Assembly (NCBI GenBank): GCA_910585275.1
Contig: CAJUCW010000022.1
Coordinates: 1 to 64,000 of the forward strand
Direction: 5' to 3'
Length of the DNA: 64,000 nt
Origin: an uncultured Muribaculaceae bacterium
Lineage (GTDB): Bacteria > Bacteroidota > Bacteroidia > Bacteroidales > Muribaculaceae
Shown: positions 45,637-55,334 of the stretch, one piece after another
Numbering within the stretch: position 1 is the first letter of the stretch
Layout: every line of letters starts with the position of its first letter
Program-made: the position numbers and the translations under genes
Notes under the pieces: generated by a model
The model's database searches: none
What the model saw: only the letters and a program-made list of their open reading frames with translations
What the model was told of the DNA's origin: nothing

Positions 45637-48600
45637 AAAAGACTGTCAATGTATGAGGCTTCATCTTCTGAAAGCCCGTAGGCATCAGATACAATTTTTT
45701 CCACGGTATTATAATCGCCTTTATCAATCAGCTCTGCCAACACTTCATCATCCATTCCTAAATCAACTATAGGAATTTGCTCCACCGCAAATTTTTCCCA
45801 TTTCGCTGTCCCCTCTCCCGTAGAACTACTTATAAGACTGAAATACCACCGCACCAACTTGGAATTCAGACAAACCAAGACATTAAGAAGATTTTTACCG
45901 GTCATTATATAGCTCGAATTTAAAGTTATAGCACCGGTGTCGTCATAAGCGAATTTCGGAGAATCCGTAATTGTAAGCCATACCAACTTAGGCTTTGCAA
46001 AATCGTCTATATAGGCACAATTTCGAAGATTGTAGGGAGTGTCACCCTTGTCGAAACGTTTTGAAATCTCACTAAAATATCTGTCAAGATATGCCTTCAC
46101 AGCAGGATATTCCTCAATTTCAATTCTTGGAATTTTGCCTTTAACCCCGTTATGACTGTTGATAAGCCATTGGTCAGCCCAGACCGTTCCATAACGTTTT
46201 ATATCGCAACCACGAAGAATCGGACGAATCAATTTATCTGTTCTTTCTCTTTCATTCACATCTCTGCAGGCAGAAAGAATCTCTAGCCTTTTTTCAGACG
46301 AAATTAGAAATGCATCGTTATATCCGGTTTTTACACCTAAATTAATCTCAACATCCAATTCTTTTAATAGCATTCCCCGGCTTTCTATTTTCCGTCTGAT
46401 TTCGATTTCCTTAGGCGAAAGAATCGACCACGCCCCCGACTCTTTGAAGGAATAAGTAATGATGTGTTTCGGAACGTATGATTCAAGTTTCCTTGCATCC
46501 TCCTTCTTATGCACCTTACAGCACTTCGTCATGCCGGAATTGGATTTCTTCTCTGTTGAAAGAATATTGGTGCTAACCGACACTTCATCGAAAATCTGAC
46601 AATTACCGAAATCAATCAGCAAAAGTGGATTAGAACGCTCGGAAAGCAACCCACGCAAAGCCATGCCATAATCAGCTTTCATCCATTTATTGGAAGTGAT
46701 GAACGACAACAATCCGCCGACACGCAATAACCTCAGTCCAAACTCATAGAAAAGGCAATATATATCTCCGGTCCTTAAGAAAGAGTAATAATTCATCTTC
46801 GATAGCTTATCAGCTTCAGCCCGTATGGATTGCAATTGTATGTATGGAGGATTACCTATCACGAGGTCGAATCCAATGAATTTCCCATCCCCATCAAGAA
46901 GTTCAGGAAATTCAAAACGCCATTCAAACGCATCAGAAAAAGCCTTGTCGATACCCTTGCTCCCAATTACTTTCCTAATCCGTAATATTTCCTTTTTTGT
47001 TTCGGCAATCCTTTTATTAATCACACGCTGAGGCAAAGAATCGTCTTGAATCCCTAAGTCAAGTGGGTTCTCATCCACAAGCAACTGCGCTTCAAGGCGT
47101 TTCAGACGTTTCATATCCTTATCCTGCGCTATGATTTCAGACTGTATCCTACCTTTTATTTCGGCAATCATACCCTCCAACTCATGTTTCGTTTTCTTGT
47201 CGGAAGTAGCTTTGTAGCGTTCCACTATATCTTGATACTTTCCCACGCTTATATCAGACTTCCATAACACAGAAGACAATCCGGACTCTAATGAAAACTT
47301 ATGAAACAACGAATTTCCATGTTTTATATTGATATCAATATTAGGGAGTGTTTCTAAATACTTCAAACCGCTTTCCTCTGTATAATACGTATTCTTCAGA
47401 AGTTCAATCCAAAGCCTAAGCCGACAAATATTCACTGAACTTTGGTTTATATCCACACCAAAAAGGCAGTTCTCTATAATTTTTCGTTTTTCATTAAACA
47501 ACGTTTCCTGGATCCTTCGACTTTCCTTATTCGATGGATTATAGCTGAACAAACTTCCATCGCTATTCATTACGATGAGTTCATCGTTTTCAACAGTGAC
47601 TGTATAATCCCTTGGCATTATACGCAGCCCGTTTTTGTCTGTCAAAATACCCAGTTCAAATTTTATCCGAAGTATTTCATTAAGGGCAGAAACAAGGAAA
47701 TGCCCACTACCCACTGAAGGATCACAAATTTTCAAGCCATCCATTATCTTATTGGCTTCAGCAATGTCAAATTCTCTATTCAGCAACTCCGGGTAAGAAC
47801 CAACACACCAATTAAAATGTTCGTTAAACTTATTCAATACAATCTTCGTCAAAGCCTCACGGCACATATACATTGTGATATAGCCCGGTGTGAACACAGC
47901 GCCATCCTTATGTCCGTTGATTTTCTCGAATATAAGCCCCAACACAGACGCATTAATCAGAGTTTTCGCCTCACCTCTTATCTCTTCATCATCCTCGCTC
48001 GCAAAATCGTATGAGTCAAGAAAAGCAAGAAGATATTCAAGCACGGTGTTGTGCGATAGGTTATGCAGTTTCTTGTTTAAGACCGTATTGACATACAAAG
48101 GCAGTTCTTCCCGGATAGTAAGGTTGCCTATGCGCAAAGTCTGCTTTTCAAGATCCGTAACCTCAAATAGGGAAGAATTGAGATAAGGTATAAAATCGTA
48201 ATCACGCTTAATGGCAGCCGCCCTCTTTTCATAATCACATGCCACCACCTTAAAGAACAACGTGTCGAGGTCATTAAAACACTTTATCCTTTCTGAAGTT
48301 AAAAAACGGAAACGTTTGTTTCCTCCATGATATTTTACAAGCTGCGACTCAAGAAGTTTGAGGAATATAATACGATTAATCCATGTGATACACAACTCCA
48401 TAGCAACATCGAACAACCGTTCTTCATAATCTTCCGAAGAATCGGACAACTTAAGATTATACAGACAGTTCATGCTGTCAAGGCGCGATATAGTGTTCTC
48501 TATCAAAGACGCGTCATTTCGTTCAAACGGATCCTTGCGCACAATCACCACTTTATTTCCCTTTTTCTTTTCCTTGATTCCTATTATATGAAGCAACTCG

Positions 48601-49346
48601 TTATAGAATTTCCTGTTAAGTGTGTTGCTATCATTTTGTAGCGGTTGTTTAAGAAGAGACTCGGCACTCAAGGCCTTGTAAAGCTCGATAAGCTTACGGC
48701 TCTTCATTGGCGACTTCTCCACCCGCTTTTTATAATCCTCAAGATTTATATAAGTAAACAGAAGCTCGTTTTCAATCTCACCGATATATCTTGTAGCAAT
48801 ATCCTTATAAAAGCCATCGGTCGTTGTGTAAGATTTACTCTTACGCTCGTAGTCAAGGAATTCTCTAACCAGAGTTCGATTACTGTAAAATTTCCTCTCA
48901 AATTCATGGGCATCAAAAATGAAGAGTTCCCTTATATTTGTGACGATAAGATATTTGAGATCCGAATTCTTCTTTGTTACTCTTTCCCGTAAATAATAAA
49001 GCAGCAATTCGTGAAGAGCTTTACGGTTAAGACTCTCAAGGGAAACCATCCCATTTTTTTCGGAAGTTCTTTTAAACTCTATCAGAACGCCTATGCTTGA
49101 TTTCCGATCCTTCCCGTTATGAATGGCAAAATCAATGTTTCCCTCCGGAGCCATATAATAATCTCCATAGAAAGAACTGATCAGAAAATCCTTAAAGTTC
49201 GATTTCTGTTCCGCCTCTGTCTGATCGTCATTGATTACATCATAAAGATGTGACAACGCATTTACAAACCGTTGGAATGATTCAAGTCCAACAGGAAGAC
49301 GGCGATAAGCCTTTTCAACAAAAGAAGAAATTGTCTGACTATTCAT
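45633..49346 (-). CDS. Type IIG restriction-modification enzyme (Eco57I-like)
   Basis: 1237 aa from ATG 49346 (MNSQTISSFVEKAYRR); an upstream frame to 49412 is rejected. The N-terminal endonuclease-like part has NIDFAI followed by VLIEFKR, a PD-(D/E)xK arrangement. The central methyltransferase has motif I DPSVGSGHFL and motif IV DLVIGNPPYIQ, typical of N6-adenine methylation. The C-terminal ~330 residues form the target recognition domain. A single polypeptide therefore cuts and methylates. There is no separate specificity subunit. The base composition looks more AT-rich than the flanking housekeeping genes, which suggests transfer. It leads the operon with the phosphoribosyltransferase and the HAD phosphatase. 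Confidence 0.9.
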   Translation of the reverse strand: MNSQTISSFVEKAYRRLPVGLESFQRFVNALSHLYDVINDDQTEAEQKSNFKDFLISSFYGDYYMAPEGNIDFAIHNGKDRKSSIGVLIEFKRTSEKNGMVSLESLNRKALHELLLYYLRERVTKKNSDLKYLIVTNIRELFIFDAHEFERKFYSNRTLVREFLDYERKSKSYTTTDGFYKDIATRYIGEIENELLFTYINLEDYKKRVEKSPMKSRKLIELYKALSAESLLKQPLQNDSNTLNRKFYNELLHIIGIKEKKKGNKVVIVRKDPFERNDASLIENTISRLDSMNCLYNLKLSDSSEDYEERLFDVAMELCITWINRIIFLKLLESQLVKYHGGNKRFRFLTSERIKCFNDLDTLFFKVVACDYEKRAAAIKRDYDFIPYLNSSLFEVTDLEKQTLRIGNLTIREELPLYVNTVLNKKLHNLSHNTVLEYLLAFLDSYDFASEDDEEIRGEAKTLINASVLGLIFEKINGHKDGAVFTPGYITMYMCREALTKIVLNKFNEHFNWCVGSYPELLNREFDIAEANKIMDGLKICDPSVGSGHFLVSALNEILRIKFELGILTDKNGLRIMPRDYTVTVENDELIVMNSDGSLFSYNPSNKESRRIQETLFNEKRKIIENCLFGVDINQSSVNICRLRLWIELLKNTYYTEESGLKYLETLPNIDINIKHGNSLFHKFSLESGLSSVLWKSDISVGKYQDIVERYKATSDKKTKHELEGMIAEIKGRIQSEIIAQDKDMKRLKRLEAQLLVDENPLDLGIQDDSLPQRVINKRIAETKKEILRIRKVIGSKGIDKAFSDAFEWRFEFPELLDGDGKFIGFDLVIGNPPYIQLQSIRAEADKLSKMNYYSFLRTGDIYCLFYEFGLRLLRVGGLLSFITSNKWMKADYGMALRGLLSERSNPLLLIDFGNCQIFDEVSVSTNILSTEKKSNSGMTKCCKVHKKEDARKLESYVPKHIITYSFKESGAWSILSPKEIEIRRKIESRGMLLKELDVEINLGVKTGYNDAFLISSEKRLEILSACRDVNERERTDKLIRPILRGCDIKRYGTVWADQWLINSHNGVKGKIPRIEIEEYPAVKAYLDRYFSEISKRFDKGDTPYNLRNCAYIDDFAKPKLVWLTITDSPKFAYDDTGAITLNSSYIMTGKNLLNVLVCLNSKLVRWYFSLISSSTGEGTAKWEKFAVEQIPIVDLGMDDEVLAELIDKGDYNTVEKIVSDAYGLSEDEASYIDSLF

Positions 49347-49593
49347 ATAAGTGGCGGTTGAGATTGCAAAGATAGTCAATTTTTTCATTCCAAGACAATC
49401 CTCATTAACCAAATTCTGGCAAATTCAGATCTTTGGAGCATCTTTAGTTCGTTCCTTAAATTTCGAGGTCGTAGGATTCAAAATTTTAAGGAACGCGTTC
49501 TTACCATCAATCATCAATCAACTTCAGATGAATTATCATAACACAAGCACCAAAAATATTTGGGGATATACGGATTATTTGAATGATATCCTA

Positions 49594-50193
49594 TCAACGA
49601 GAGGGAAGGGCTCCGGAGGGGGTCGGATCGATTATCAGCACCGGACCTTGCTTGCCGAAGGGGCCTTGCAATTCTCCGAAAAGAGGGGTGAGGATATTGA
49701 CGGCGTTGCTACGTGCCTGACGCACATAGCCGCGATTGTAGATGCGACGCACGATGCGGTTCTGCCAGCGGGTCTTGAGACGGTTTTCCTCGGCAGTGGT
49801 GAGCACACGCCCGAAGATAGGGCGCCGTCCGTCCCACGAATCAAGGATTTCATACGCGCCCGGGCTGTCGTTCTCAAGCACCTCTACCCTTTCGGGTGGC
49901 AAATACACAATCGTAGTGTCGCCCCGCTCTTCTATCTTAAGGCTGTCAAGGTCAAAACGTATGCGGCCAGACACGTTCTGGCGCGCTACAATCCATTTCC
50001 CGTTGATAGAATCCTTTATGGGAACTTCCTCATTGATATCCACCGTACAGAGGTCAACCATCTGCCGTATCGACTTTATGCGGGCGGCACGCGTCTTATA
50101 ATCAGGCGCAGGCTTCACCTCATTCAGATACCAGATAAATCCACCTATCAATATGACGGCCATCACCGCCACCATTATCTTTATCCATTTCAT
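49594..50193 (-). CDS. DUF4230 protein with N-terminal membrane anchor
   Basis: 199 aa with one membrane helix (IKIMVAVMAVILIGGFIWYL), then a DUF4230 domain (about 40-190) with YLPPERVEVLENDSPGAYEI. The rest lies outside the inner membrane. Function unknown. It is the downstream member of a tandem pair with the DUF4230 lipoprotein at 50285. Confidence 0.85.
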   Translation of the reverse strand: MKWIKIMVAVMAVILIGGFIWYLNEVKPAPDYKTRAARIKSIRQMVDLCTVDINEEVPIKDSINGKWIVARQNVSGRIRFDLDSLKIEERGDTTIVYLPPERVEVLENDSPGAYEILDSWDGRRPIFGRVLTTAEENRLKTRWQNRIVRRIYNRGYVRQARSNAVNILTPLFGELQGPFGKQGPVLIIDPTPSGALPSR

Positions 50194-50219
50194 AGTTATC
50201 GGACTAAATTTAAGGTTTA

Positions 50220-50280
50220 GAGTTTAAGGTTTAGGGCCTTAATGACCCCAAAGACCTTAAGGTCTTTAAAGACCAATGGC
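50220..50280. other. Short hairpin between the DUF4230 genes
   Basis: AAAGACCTTAAGGTCTTT at about 50258-50275 is self-complementary, next to direct repeats of GGTTTAG. Possibly an attenuator or terminator; weak evidence. Confidence 0.4.
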
Positions 50281-50284
50281 AAAA

Positions 50285-50896
50285 TTACTTCCGAATTTCC
50301 ACCTGAGCCTCATAGCCCCAGTTTTCAAGCAGCTGCGTGAACCAGGCCTTCGCTTTTGCCTCGGCCGAGGCTTTCAGGGCATCGGCCGACGACTTGCTAT
50401 TTGAAAGCTCCTTCTTCACCTCGCGTGCCATCTGCGCCTTCAGGGCGGCACGTTCTTCAGGAGTAATCGACGACCTCAAGCCCGTGACACGGTAATGCTC
50501 CTCATGCAGCTGCGGCTCTCGCCCGTCAACCATCACCCTAACCGGAGGGAGAATTACGTGCGCCGTACCGGCCTCACGGTCTATATCTATGTCGTCGGCA
50601 CTAAGTTCCGACAAGTCAATATAGGCGGTAAGATACGTGTCGTAGGAATAAACGCCGATACGCTTGCCTACCTTAACCGCATCAAGCATCGCCTCCGCCT
50701 TCCCGATTATTCCACGGGCGTCGCCAAAGGCAGGATCGGAAATCATACCTACCTTCCCTACGGTCATACGCGAAAGTTCAAGACGGCTCACATTCTGAAG
50801 ACGGGAATAAACATCCACAGGTTCCTCCTTACGGCCGCATGCCGCCAGAACCATAAGGACGACGGCAAACACATATTTCGTTAAAACTTTCTTCAT
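50285..50896 (-). CDS. DUF4230 lipoprotein
   Basis: 203 aa with a lipoprotein signal (MKKVLTKYVFAVVLMVLAAC, lipid on Cys20). The DUF4230 domain follows, with AYIDLSELSADDIDI and AHVILPPVRV, and then a long Ala/Lys/Glu-rich helix. It is paralogous to the next gene, so the two may form a heteromer in the envelope. Function unknown. Confidence 0.87.
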   Translation of the reverse strand: MKKVLTKYVFAVVLMVLAACGRKEEPVDVYSRLQNVSRLELSRMTVGKVGMISDPAFGDARGIIGKAEAMLDAVKVGKRIGVYSYDTYLTAYIDLSELSADDIDIDREAGTAHVILPPVRVMVDGREPQLHEEHYRVTGLRSSITPEERAALKAQMAREVKKELSNSKSSADALKASAEAKAKAWFTQLLENWGYEAQVEIRK

Positions 50897-51119
50897 ATCT
50901 TATTAACGACAGACACACGAAATTTGCAATAATAAATGTGAAAAACCGGTTAAAAAAACAAAAGCACTCTACAAGTAAACTCAAAAGCACATAAAAAGCG
51001 AACTCATGGGAATTCATGAACCAATAGCCGTAACCCGATGTTTATACGACAGATATCCAATCCGCACATAACCCCAGCGGAGTTAATCTACTTAACCGAT
51101 AACATTAAATCCCACATTT

Positions 51120-51437
51120 ATGATACACGTCTCCCTGTCAATAGAAAAAATCGTCTCCCTGTCAATAGAAAGAATAAGGAAACTGACCCCAGCCTTACTG
51201 ACAGCTTCGTTCCTGCTGCTTGCAGCAAGCTGCGCCCCCGGATACTACTCCTATTCGTCCCCCGATACTGGCTATTTCTCATACGAGGCACCCCACCACG
51301 GCCATCATTACCATGGGAAGAAACACAAAAACACTACAAGAAATATAAAAAACACTACAAGAAGCATCACAAACATCATCACCATGACGACTGACCCCTT
51401 CAAGCATCTGTCTCCTGGGTGGAATCCTGTGGATTAG
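51120..51437 (+). CDS. Small His-rich lipoprotein, frameshifted near the C-terminus
   Basis: 105 aa as it reads now. It has a signal with lipobox LLLAASC and then YSYSSPDTGYFSYEAPHHGH. At the A5 run in CACAAAAACAC (about 51326-51336) the natural reading switches by -1. The -1 frame continues KHYKKYKKHYKKHHKHHHHDD and stops at 51394, just before the convergent lpxB stop (51400). The present frame instead runs into Thr/Ile-rich, unlikely sequence overlapping lpxB. The N-terminal 8 residues VSLSIEKI are tandemly duplicated as VSLSIERI (24-bp DNA repeat, 51128-51171). The His/Lys tail suggests metal binding. Confidence 0.55.
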   Translation: MIHVSLSIEKIVSLSIERIRKLTPALLTASFLLLAASCAPGYYSYSSPDTGYFSYEAPHHGHHYHGKKHKNTTRNIKNTTRSITNIITMTTDPFKHLSPGWNPVD

Positions 51438-52683
51438 GCTGTGGTTTCTTCTTGCGCCTTCTCGACGGTTTCTTTTTCTTTACGGGTTCGCCATCCGAAT
51501 TTTCTTTGTCGCCTTCCGCGGCCGACGGCTCAGGCTTCGGCAGTTCAGGCACTCCGAGGGAATCAGCTATGAGTTCAGCGACATAATCGGATGCAACGCT
51601 GTTGCCCAGACGGCGGCGCATGGTCTTATAGCCCGACACCTGCCATTCCCTTCGCGGAGAATTCTGAAGCAACGGTGAAAGTTCGCGCGCCACGGCGGCC
51701 GGCGTACATAAATGCAACAGCAACTCCGGCACAACACTGTTTCCGACAATTAGATTCGGAAGCGAAACATATTTCACCTTAAGCAATTTTTCCATAAGCT
51801 TGTAAGTGAGCCGGCTTCCGTTGCCGCGATAGCACACCACCTGCGGGGTGCCTATAAGGGCGGTCTCAAGGGTGGCCGTGCCCGATGTCACGATTGCAGC
51901 ACGCGAATATTTCAAAAGAGTCGGGGTGGCTCCGAACACCACCTGCAAGCCCGGGTCCTGGGCAATCTCCCGGTAATATTTCTCCGGCACTGCAGGAGCT
52001 GCCGCTACAACATACTGGAATTCAGGAAAACGGCGTGCGGCAGCAATCATGAGAGGGAGATTATTGCGGATTTCCCCTTTGCGCGAACCGGGGAGAAGAG
52101 CTATTATGGGTTTATCGGGTTCAGAGAAGCCCTGCCTGTCAACAAAATGACGACGCGGAGGAAGGTGGCCGAGGGCATAATCCATTTCCTGTACGGAAGG
52201 GTTGCCCACATATTTCACCGTATAGTTGTGTTTCTGATAGAAAGGAACCTCAAACGGCAGAATCGAATACAGGTTATCGACGTATTTCTTGATTTTCCTG
52301 ACCCTGTATTCTTTCCAAGCCCATACTTTCGGGGAAATGAAATAATCCACCTTGACGCCAAGCGAATGGGCATATTTGGCCAGCTTGAGGTTAAAGCTCG
52401 GATAATCCACAAGAATAAGCACGTCAGGACGGAAATCCTTCACAAGCTGCTTGGCGGCCTTCAAGTTGCGTAAAAGTCTGGGAAGCCTGCGGAGCACCTC
52501 CGAGAAGCCCATCACGTTCATCATCTCGTAATGCACTTCCGGGCGACATCTTGCCGCCTTTGCCATAAGGTCGCCTCCGAAGAAACGGAACTCCGCCTGA
52601 GGGTCGAGTTTCCTGATGGAGCTGATAAGGTTGGAGGCATGTAAATCGCCGGATGCCTCGCCGGCTATCAACATATATTTCAT
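51400..52683 (-). CDS. lpxB: Lipid-A-disaccharide synthase
   Basis: 427 aa. It has the LpxB start MKYMLIAGEASGDLHASNLI, YFISPKVWAWKEYRVRKI, LLPGSRKGEIRNNLPLM and VTSGTATLETALIGTPQVVCY. It joins two acylated glucosamine units in lipid A synthesis at the inner membrane. The last ~45 residues are a low-complexity, charged tail with VKKKKPSRRRKKKPQPNPQ that is not part of the enzyme fold. It is convergent with the His-rich lipoprotein. Confidence 0.95.
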   Translation of the reverse strand: MKYMLIAGEASGDLHASNLISSIRKLDPQAEFRFFGGDLMAKAARCRPEVHYEMMNVMGFSEVLRRLPRLLRNLKAAKQLVKDFRPDVLILVDYPSFNLKLAKYAHSLGVKVDYFISPKVWAWKEYRVRKIKKYVDNLYSILPFEVPFYQKHNYTVKYVGNPSVQEMDYALGHLPPRRHFVDRQGFSEPDKPIIALLPGSRKGEIRNNLPLMIAAARRFPEFQYVVAAAPAVPEKYYREIAQDPGLQVVFGATPTLLKYSRAAIVTSGTATLETALIGTPQVVCYRGNGSRLTYKLMEKLLKVKYVSLPNLIVGNSVVPELLLHLCTPAAVARELSPLLQNSPRREWQVSGYKTMRRRLGNSVASDYVAELIADSLGVPELPKPEPSAAEGDKENSDGEPVKKKKPSRRRKKKPQPNPQDSTQETDA

Positions 52684-52791
52684 TTAAGTGTCTGTACAGA
52701 TGTTTTGGGTTCGCCGGATGTTCATCCGAAGCCACAGGTATCCCGCCTTTCTCAAAGCGCAATATCCGGGGGAGTGCAGCGTTTTACCATT

Positions 52792-54222
52792 ATGAAAACT
52801 ATGCGCTCTCTATTATTGACGCTCGTCGCGCTGTTTGGTTTAATCGCCACCTCTTGCATTGACGACGATTTTGACAACACACCCGGCATTTCACTGCAAT
52901 TTTCTACCGACACCGTAAGTTTCGGCACAGTCTTCACCGACATCGGCACCCCTACCGCACGCCTTCTCGTGTTCAACCGCAACAAGAAAGGTGTCAACAT
53001 TTCATCGATACGTTTCCGCGATCCCGACACACCTTTCACTTTCAACGTCGATGGAGTCAGCGGCTCCGATTTCAAAGACGTGGAAATCCGTGGCGGCGAT
53101 TCCATCTATATTTTCATAGAATGTTTCATCGAGCCCGACTCCTCGATAGAACCGAGGAAGGTGGCGGACCAGCTACAATTCACCACCAACGGAACGCTTC
53201 AGGAAGTGGAAGTAGAGGCTTGGGGACAAAATGTAAAAAGGCTCCGGGGCCTTCGCGTGGAAAACAACATGCGCCTTACTCCGGAACTTCCATACCTTGT
53301 GTTCGATTCACTCACGGTGGAGAAAGATGCCGTCCTTACAATCGAACCGGGAGTAAAACTGCTTTTCCATGATAAGGCAGGAATGACCGTGAGGGGAAGA
53401 CTCGACGCCGTGGGCAAGACCGGAAAGACAATCGAAATGCGCGGAGACCGCATCGACAATGTGCTTCCAGGCGTTGGCTACGACATCCTCGCGGGGCAAT
53501 GGCGCGGCATAAGGATAGAAGCAGGCTCGTTTCTCAACAGAATGGAATTCGTCGATATGCGTTCCACCGTCGAAGGCCTCCGCATCGACTCCTGTTCCGA
53601 CCTTTCGCGTCAGAAACTCACCCTTGTCAACAGCTGGCTCCATAACTCGCAGTCAACCGTGCTCGATTCGCGATATGCAAAGGTGGATGCCTACGGCTGC
53701 TGCTTTTCTGAATCGCCCCTTGCGGTTGTCGCCCTCACAGGGGGCGAACATAGTTTCGTGCAATGTACTATAGCCAACAACTACCTGTTTTCCGCCGTGA
53801 CGCAGTCAAACCTCACCCTCGCCCATTGTCTTCCGAAAGAAAACGAAGACAACCCTCTTCCCTTGATGAAAGCATCGTTCGAGAATTGCATAATCTATGG
53901 CATAGGAACCCCGATAACACCCGGCGACCTCGCGGAAAGCCAGGTTTTTCTACGCAACGTGCTCTTGAAAGCAGACGGCAACGACGACGATAATTTCATA
54001 AACTGCATTTGGAACGAAGACCCGCTTTTCTACACCGTCAGAAGCGACTATTATTTCAACTACAGGCTTATGCCCGACTCCCCCGCCTTAGGGAAAGGGA
54101 ACCCGGAATTCGTCACTCCCTTATGTCTTTACGACATGGACGGTCTTGACCGTCTTGCATCCGGCAACCCCGACCTCGGGGCATACGTCTTCAGCCCGGA
54201 AGAAGGGCAATCTCAGCATTGA
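52792..54222 (+). CDS. Right-handed beta-helix-type lipoprotein
   Basis: 476 aa with a lipoprotein signal (MKTMRSLLLTLVALFGLIATSC); an upstream frame to 52705 lacks a sensible start. An Ig-like domain (about 35-135: SFGTVFTDIGTPTARLLVFN) is followed by repeating short strands typical of a parallel beta-helix (VEKDAVLTIEPGVKLLFHD, then MTVRGRLDAVG). The C-terminal NPDLGAYVF is the usual last turn of such helices. It is surface or periplasmic, with an unknown ligand. It overlaps the next gene's 3' end by 10 nt (convergent). Confidence 0.8.
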   Translation: MKTMRSLLLTLVALFGLIATSCIDDDFDNTPGISLQFSTDTVSFGTVFTDIGTPTARLLVFNRNKKGVNISSIRFRDPDTPFTFNVDGVSGSDFKDVEIRGGDSIYIFIECFIEPDSSIEPRKVADQLQFTTNGTLQEVEVEAWGQNVKRLRGLRVENNMRLTPELPYLVFDSLTVEKDAVLTIEPGVKLLFHDKAGMTVRGRLDAVGKTGKTIEMRGDRIDNVLPGVGYDILAGQWRGIRIEAGSFLNRMEFVDMRSTVEGLRIDSCSDLSRQKLTLVNSWLHNSQSTVLDSRYAKVDAYGCCFSESPLAVVALTGGEHSFVQCTIANNYLFSAVTQSNLTLAHCLPKENEDNPLPLMKASFENCIIYGIGTPITPGDLAESQVFLRNVLLKADGNDDDNFINCIWNEDPLFYTVRSDYYFNYRLMPDSPALGKGNPEFVTPLCLYDMDGLDRLASGNPDLGAYVFSPEEGQSQH

Positions 54223-55058
54223 CGGCGAGGGAATGCGTCGATCATCGAACCGGGGGTGGCATTGATTATGTCAACCCCTTTTTTACGGGCGTATCCCGCT
54301 ATCTGCCAGTAGCTGCGGAAAGCCACGGTCATACTGCCGAGCACATCGTGAAGGTGTAGCCCGGCATAGGTGGAACGCACGCGGCGGTGTTCATCGTCGT
54401 TGTCTTTATAAAAATGCGGCTGCACGCTCACCACGAAGTTTTCGTCATCCACGCTGAGAGTGCGCGTCCACGTATGGTCGGCCCCCGCAAGATAAATGGT
54501 GCGGTATCCCTCCCATATGGCTATCATTATAGAGGGAATTAGCACGTTGCGCGGACGTGGCATCCCCAGCCCGGCATCCATCAGACGATGGCACACTCCC
54601 TCGTTCCCTTCAAGCGGGGTGAGGTTGAACACTTTCACTTCCACCGTAGGGTGCGACCCTATCATGCGCCATGCCTGTGCCCCGTATTTCCACGGCACCC
54701 ACAGTGTCATTTTCCAATCTGTGGCGGCGAGGGCTTTCCAAAGTCCGGCTACATTCGGGTCGGACTCCGTCCCCGTGAAGAAATGGCCGTCGGCAAGCAC
54801 ATAGTAGCGAGGCCTCAGCCGGGAATAATCGGGGGTGTTGGCGGCGAAATTCACGGCAAGCAAATCATGGCTGCAAAGCCATGACGAATCGTCGTCGATG
54901 GTTTTGCGGAGCGACGGTCCATTGCCCATAACCACTATTGCGCGGTCTTTGCAGCCTCCTTTAGGCGATGGACGGCGCGACATGAGCGCCACCTTCAGAA
55001 GGGAAGCAGCCGACCCGACGGCCTTTCCCGCCATTTCTTTTAATGCGTCAAGATTCAT
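54213..55058 (-). CDS. DUF115/MptE-like protein
   Basis: 281 aa from MNLDALKEMAGKAVG (55058); a longer frame reaches 55106. The core has the nucleotide-binding-like AIVVMGNGPSLRKTID, NFAANTPDYSRLRPRYYVLAD and YLAGADHTWTRTL, as in the 6-hydroxymethylpterin pyrophosphokinase MptE-like family, which in bacteria includes surface-glycan-related proteins. No signal peptide. The exact role is unknown. It converges on the beta-helix lipoprotein gene. Confidence 0.75.
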   Translation of the reverse strand: MNLDALKEMAGKAVGSAASLLKVALMSRRPSPKGGCKDRAIVVMGNGPSLRKTIDDDSSWLCSHDLLAVNFAANTPDYSRLRPRYYVLADGHFFTGTESDPNVAGLWKALAATDWKMTLWVPWKYGAQAWRMIGSHPTVEVKVFNLTPLEGNEGVCHRLMDAGLGMPRPRNVLIPSIMIAIWEGYRTIYLAGADHTWTRTLSVDDENFVVSVQPHFYKDNDDEHRRVRSTYAGLHLHDVLGSMTVAFRSYWQIAGYARKKGVDIINATPGSMIDAFPRRQC

Positions 55059-55192
55059 GGATGCAAAATTCCTAAAAATCCACGTGAATCGCAAAAATTT
55101 TGCCAAAATTTATTTATCAGACAACCATAATGCCCCTCGGGATGTTGGCATATTACACATAGAAGTTATCTAATCTTTTTTCTTTTTCAAGA

Positions 55193-55324
55193 TTTCGTCA
55201 GATTTTCGAGTTGATTTTGAAACTTGAAGAGGGAGTTTAGCGGGCTAAACAACCGATGAAAGGTTCAAAAGCGGCCGAAAAGATGGCGGAAGATTGGGAA
55301 AGAGGTCTTTTTAACATAAAAAGC
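55193..55324. repeat. Dispersed palindromic element, copy 2
   Basis: It starts TTTCGTCAGATTTTCGAG, has the central GTTTAGCGGGCTAAAC, and then a right half rich in GAAAAGATGGCGG. The halves are inverted to each other around the centre. It matches the copy at 25937-26069 over ~130 bp at perhaps 65-70 percent by eye. It lies in the gap between the MptE-like gene and the ferritin gene. Confidence 0.7.
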
Positions 55325-55334
55325 CATAAGAAAA

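Noticed and set aside
49351..50220. Plus-strand 289-aa frame
   Set aside because: It is antisense to a DUF4230 gene with a clear membrane anchor and domain; the plus frame has no recognisable features.
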